Source: Alphaproteobacteria bacterium
Lineage (GTDB): Bacteria; Pseudomonadota; Alphaproteobacteria; Puniceispirillales; Puniceispirillaceae
NCBI GenBank assembly: GCA_022425565.1
Contig: JAKMFG010000206.1
Location: forward strand, 1-7,795
DNA length: 7,795 bases
Direction of reading: 5' to 3'
Positions 6,548 through 7,795 of the stretch are shown here, piece by piece. Both the position numbers and the translations under genes were made by a program. The notes below the pieces were generated by a model, which saw nothing but the letters and a program-made list of their open reading frames with translations, did no database searches and was not told where the DNA came from. The stretch's first letter is position 1; every line of letters starts with the position of its first letter.

Positions 6548-7564
6548 ATGAAAAGACTTCTCAGCTTCGGCGTTGTCGCCGGCGTGATGCTTGCCGTAAG
6601 CGGTACAGCACAAGCGTTTGAGTGCAAGGTCAAGGAATCGTCGATGGACAAGCCGGGTGGCTTTCCGGAGCGCGCCCTGACGATGATCGTACCTTACGGC
6701 CCTGCCGGTGGATCGGGCCAGGTGGCAGCTGCCATGGCCGAAGGCGTAACCGGCCTGACCGGTGTCGCAATCAACCGTGACCACAAGCCTGGCGGCTCCG
6801 GCACGGTCGGAATGACGGCCTATATGGCCGCGCCTGCAGACGGTTATAATGTCCTTGAGCATATCGACGACGCCTCGTCGGCCCATGCACTGGACTCGTC
6901 GCGTCCGAATCCGGCCGAAGACCTGATTCCGCTCGTGGTCTCGCAGGTCACCTTCTCGCAGATCTACATCCGCACCAACGAGACGCGTTACAACGACTGG
7001 TCTTCTTTCGTCGAGTGGGTGAAGGCACAGGGCGGCAAGGCAACCATTGCCAACGTCTCCAAGGAAGGCTCGATGGAGCGCGTCACGATGAAGTTCATCA
7101 CCGACGCAACCGGCATGGAAATCCAGCAGATTTCTTTCGACAAGGGTGCACCACGTTACGGCGCGCTTCTTGGCGGCCAGGTCGATGCGCTGTTTGAACA
7201 GCCGGGCGACGTCCGCAAGTTCCTTGATGCCGACAACTTCAAGCCGATCCTGACCATCTTCGACGAGCGCCCCGGCGTCTTTGCTGACGTCCCGACGCAT
7301 CGTGAGATGGGTATGGATTTCGATCCGCTGCTTCGCTTCCGTGGCTTCTATGTCCACAAGGATGCCCCGGCGGACCGTGTAGAGTGGCTTCAGTGGGCCT
7401 TCCAGCGCGGCTATTGCCAGGACAGCTATCAGGCATTCAACGACTCCAAGTTCATGAATGTCATCGACAGCTACCGCGACACCCCCGGCGCACGTGACCT
7501 GATCACCCGCTCAATCGCCCAGTACCGTGAGGTGTACAAGGCGATGGGCATGGATGTGAAGTAA
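6548..7564 (+). CDS. TTT transporter periplasmic solute-binding protein (TctC/Bug family)
   Basis: A 338-residue periplasmic receptor of the tripartite tricarboxylate transporter family, which delivers organic acids or similar small solutes to a TctA/TctB membrane pair. Residues 1-23 form a Sec signal peptide: KR, a hydrophobic core, and AQA before the predicted cleavage at Ala23-Phe24. The mature part shows family hallmarks: FPERALTMIVPYGPAGGSG (39-57) with the first ligand loop, KPGGSGTVG for the second, then a DALFEQPGDV segment and a late PADRVEWLQ helix. The usual Asp after the first glycine-rich loop (GGxxD) is Gln58 here. Only two cysteines occur (Cys26, Cys290), possibly a disulfide in the periplasm. 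The start is fixed by GGAGGA (6538-6543) 4 nt before ATG. The substrate cannot be assigned from sequence. A hairpin terminator follows before tctB. Confidence 0.9.
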   Translation: MKRLLSFGVVAGVMLAVSGTAQAFECKVKESSMDKPGGFPERALTMIVPYGPAGGSGQVAAAMAEGVTGLTGVAINRDHKPGGSGTVGMTAYMAAPADGYNVLEHIDDASSAHALDSSRPNPAEDLIPLVVSQVTFSQIYIRTNETRYNDWSSFVEWVKAQGGKATIANVSKEGSMERVTMKFITDATGMEIQQISFDKGAPRYGALLGGQVDALFEQPGDVRKFLDADNFKPILTIFDERPGVFADVPTHREMGMDFDPLLRFRGFYVHKDAPADRVEWLQWAFQRGYCQDSYQAFNDSKFMNVIDSYRDTPGARDLITRSIAQYREVYKAMGMDVK

Positions 7565-7584
7565 GCATCAGTCATCAGAATCAT

Positions 7585-7613
7585 GGTCCTCCGGCCTGGC
7601 CGGGGGACCTTTT
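7585..7613 (+). terminator. Intrinsic (possibly partial) terminator between tctC-like and tctB-like genes
   Basis: GGTCCTCCGG (7585-7594) pairs with CCGGGGGACC (7600-7609) as a 10-bp stem with one G-U pair and a 5-nt loop, followed by TTTT (7610-7613). The T run is short, so termination is probably incomplete, allowing read-through into the membrane subunit gene and protecting the upstream message from 3' decay. It begins 20 nt after the binding-protein stop codon. Confidence 0.8.
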
Positions 7614-7669
7614 CCCTGCCACCCCGGCTCCTCTTTACACGTTTCGGCATCTTTCCGAGGGAGACACCA

Positions 7670-7795
7670 TTGGGTCAGCTCACCAAGGCACATCTCGTCG
7701 AAGGGGCAGCATGGTCCCTGATCGTGGTGGTTTTTTTTGGCTTTTCATTCGAATTCAATCAACCGATTGAAATTTACAAATTTGGCGCAACCGCT
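7670..7795 (+). CDS. TctB-like small membrane subunit of the TTT transporter (partial, 5' end)
   Basis: The first 42 codons of a gene cut by the right edge of the window. The start is an unusual TTG, chosen because GAGGGA (7657-7662) sits 7 nt upstream and the frame is open to the edge; no ATG in this frame offers an alternative. The product begins GQLTKAHLVEGAAW and runs into a hydrophobic first membrane segment (SLIVVVFFGFSF), then EFNQPIEIYKFGATA, resembling the start of TctB-type small subunits, which have about four membrane helices and partner with the large TctA channel. Position directly after a TctC-type binding protein supports this. A run of eight T (7731-7738) lies in the membrane-segment codons. 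The call is mainly from context plus a short N-terminal match; a large-subunit start is less likely given the sequence. Confidence 0.75.
   Translation, partial: MGQLTKAHLVEGAAWSLIVVVFFGFSFEFNQPIEIYKFGATA

Noticed and set aside
6518..7357. Open frame of 279 codons on the minus strand
   Set aside because: It is antisense to the TTT binding-protein gene, which has a signal peptide, ribosome site and family motifs.
7754..7771. Inverted repeat TTCAATC-aacc-GATTGAA
   Set aside because: It lies within TctB-like codons (Phe-Asn-Gln-Pro-Ile-Glu), has no T tract after it, and is most simply explained by the coded residues.

Overview
The window is GC-rich and tightly packed, with proteins of alphaproteobacterial character. 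A free-living, perhaps marine, alphaproteobacterium (Rhodospirillales or SAR116-like) is my guess from protein style and the tripartite tricarboxylate transporter (TTT) genes; the sequence itself does not prove the taxon. All long open frames are explained by seven genes, six complete and one cut by the right edge.

Bases 64-5760 hold a complete four-gene 'ligase-associated' DNA repair cassette. On the minus strand, a large Lhr-core-type DEXH helicase (3190 to 740) is followed by the metallophosphoesterase nuclease PdeM (759 to 64), overlapping by 20 bp. On the plus strand, a metallo-beta-lactamase-fold exonuclease (3173-4162) is followed by an ATP-dependent DNA ligase (4159-5760), joined by a 4-bp ATGA overlap. 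The two pairs are head to head, and the chosen helicase and exonuclease starts overlap by 18 bp, so each promoter probably lies inside the other gene. -10-like hexamers sit 6-7 nt before each start codon, which suggests leaderless messages. Together the four proteins can unwind or remodel, cut or trim, and reseal DNA. The family set is known; the overlapping-start layout is the part worth testing.

Bases 5761-5948 are a distinctly AT-rich intergenic region full of short dyads, leading into an Lrp/AsnC-family regulator (5949-6371). The dyads look like operator sites, probably autoregulatory.

Bases 6372-7795 begin a TTT solute-uptake operon. A non-coding leader contains a nested dyad (6471-6512). 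It is followed by a periplasmic TctC/Bug-type solute-binding protein (6548-7564), a strong hairpin with a short T run (7585-7613), and the first 42 codons of a TctB-like small membrane subunit starting at a TTG (7670). The hairpin probably makes the binding protein more abundant than the membrane subunits. The adjacent Lrp-type regulator may control uptake, but that is inference from position.

There are no tRNA or rRNA genes, insertion sequences, CRISPR arrays or prophage genes in the window.
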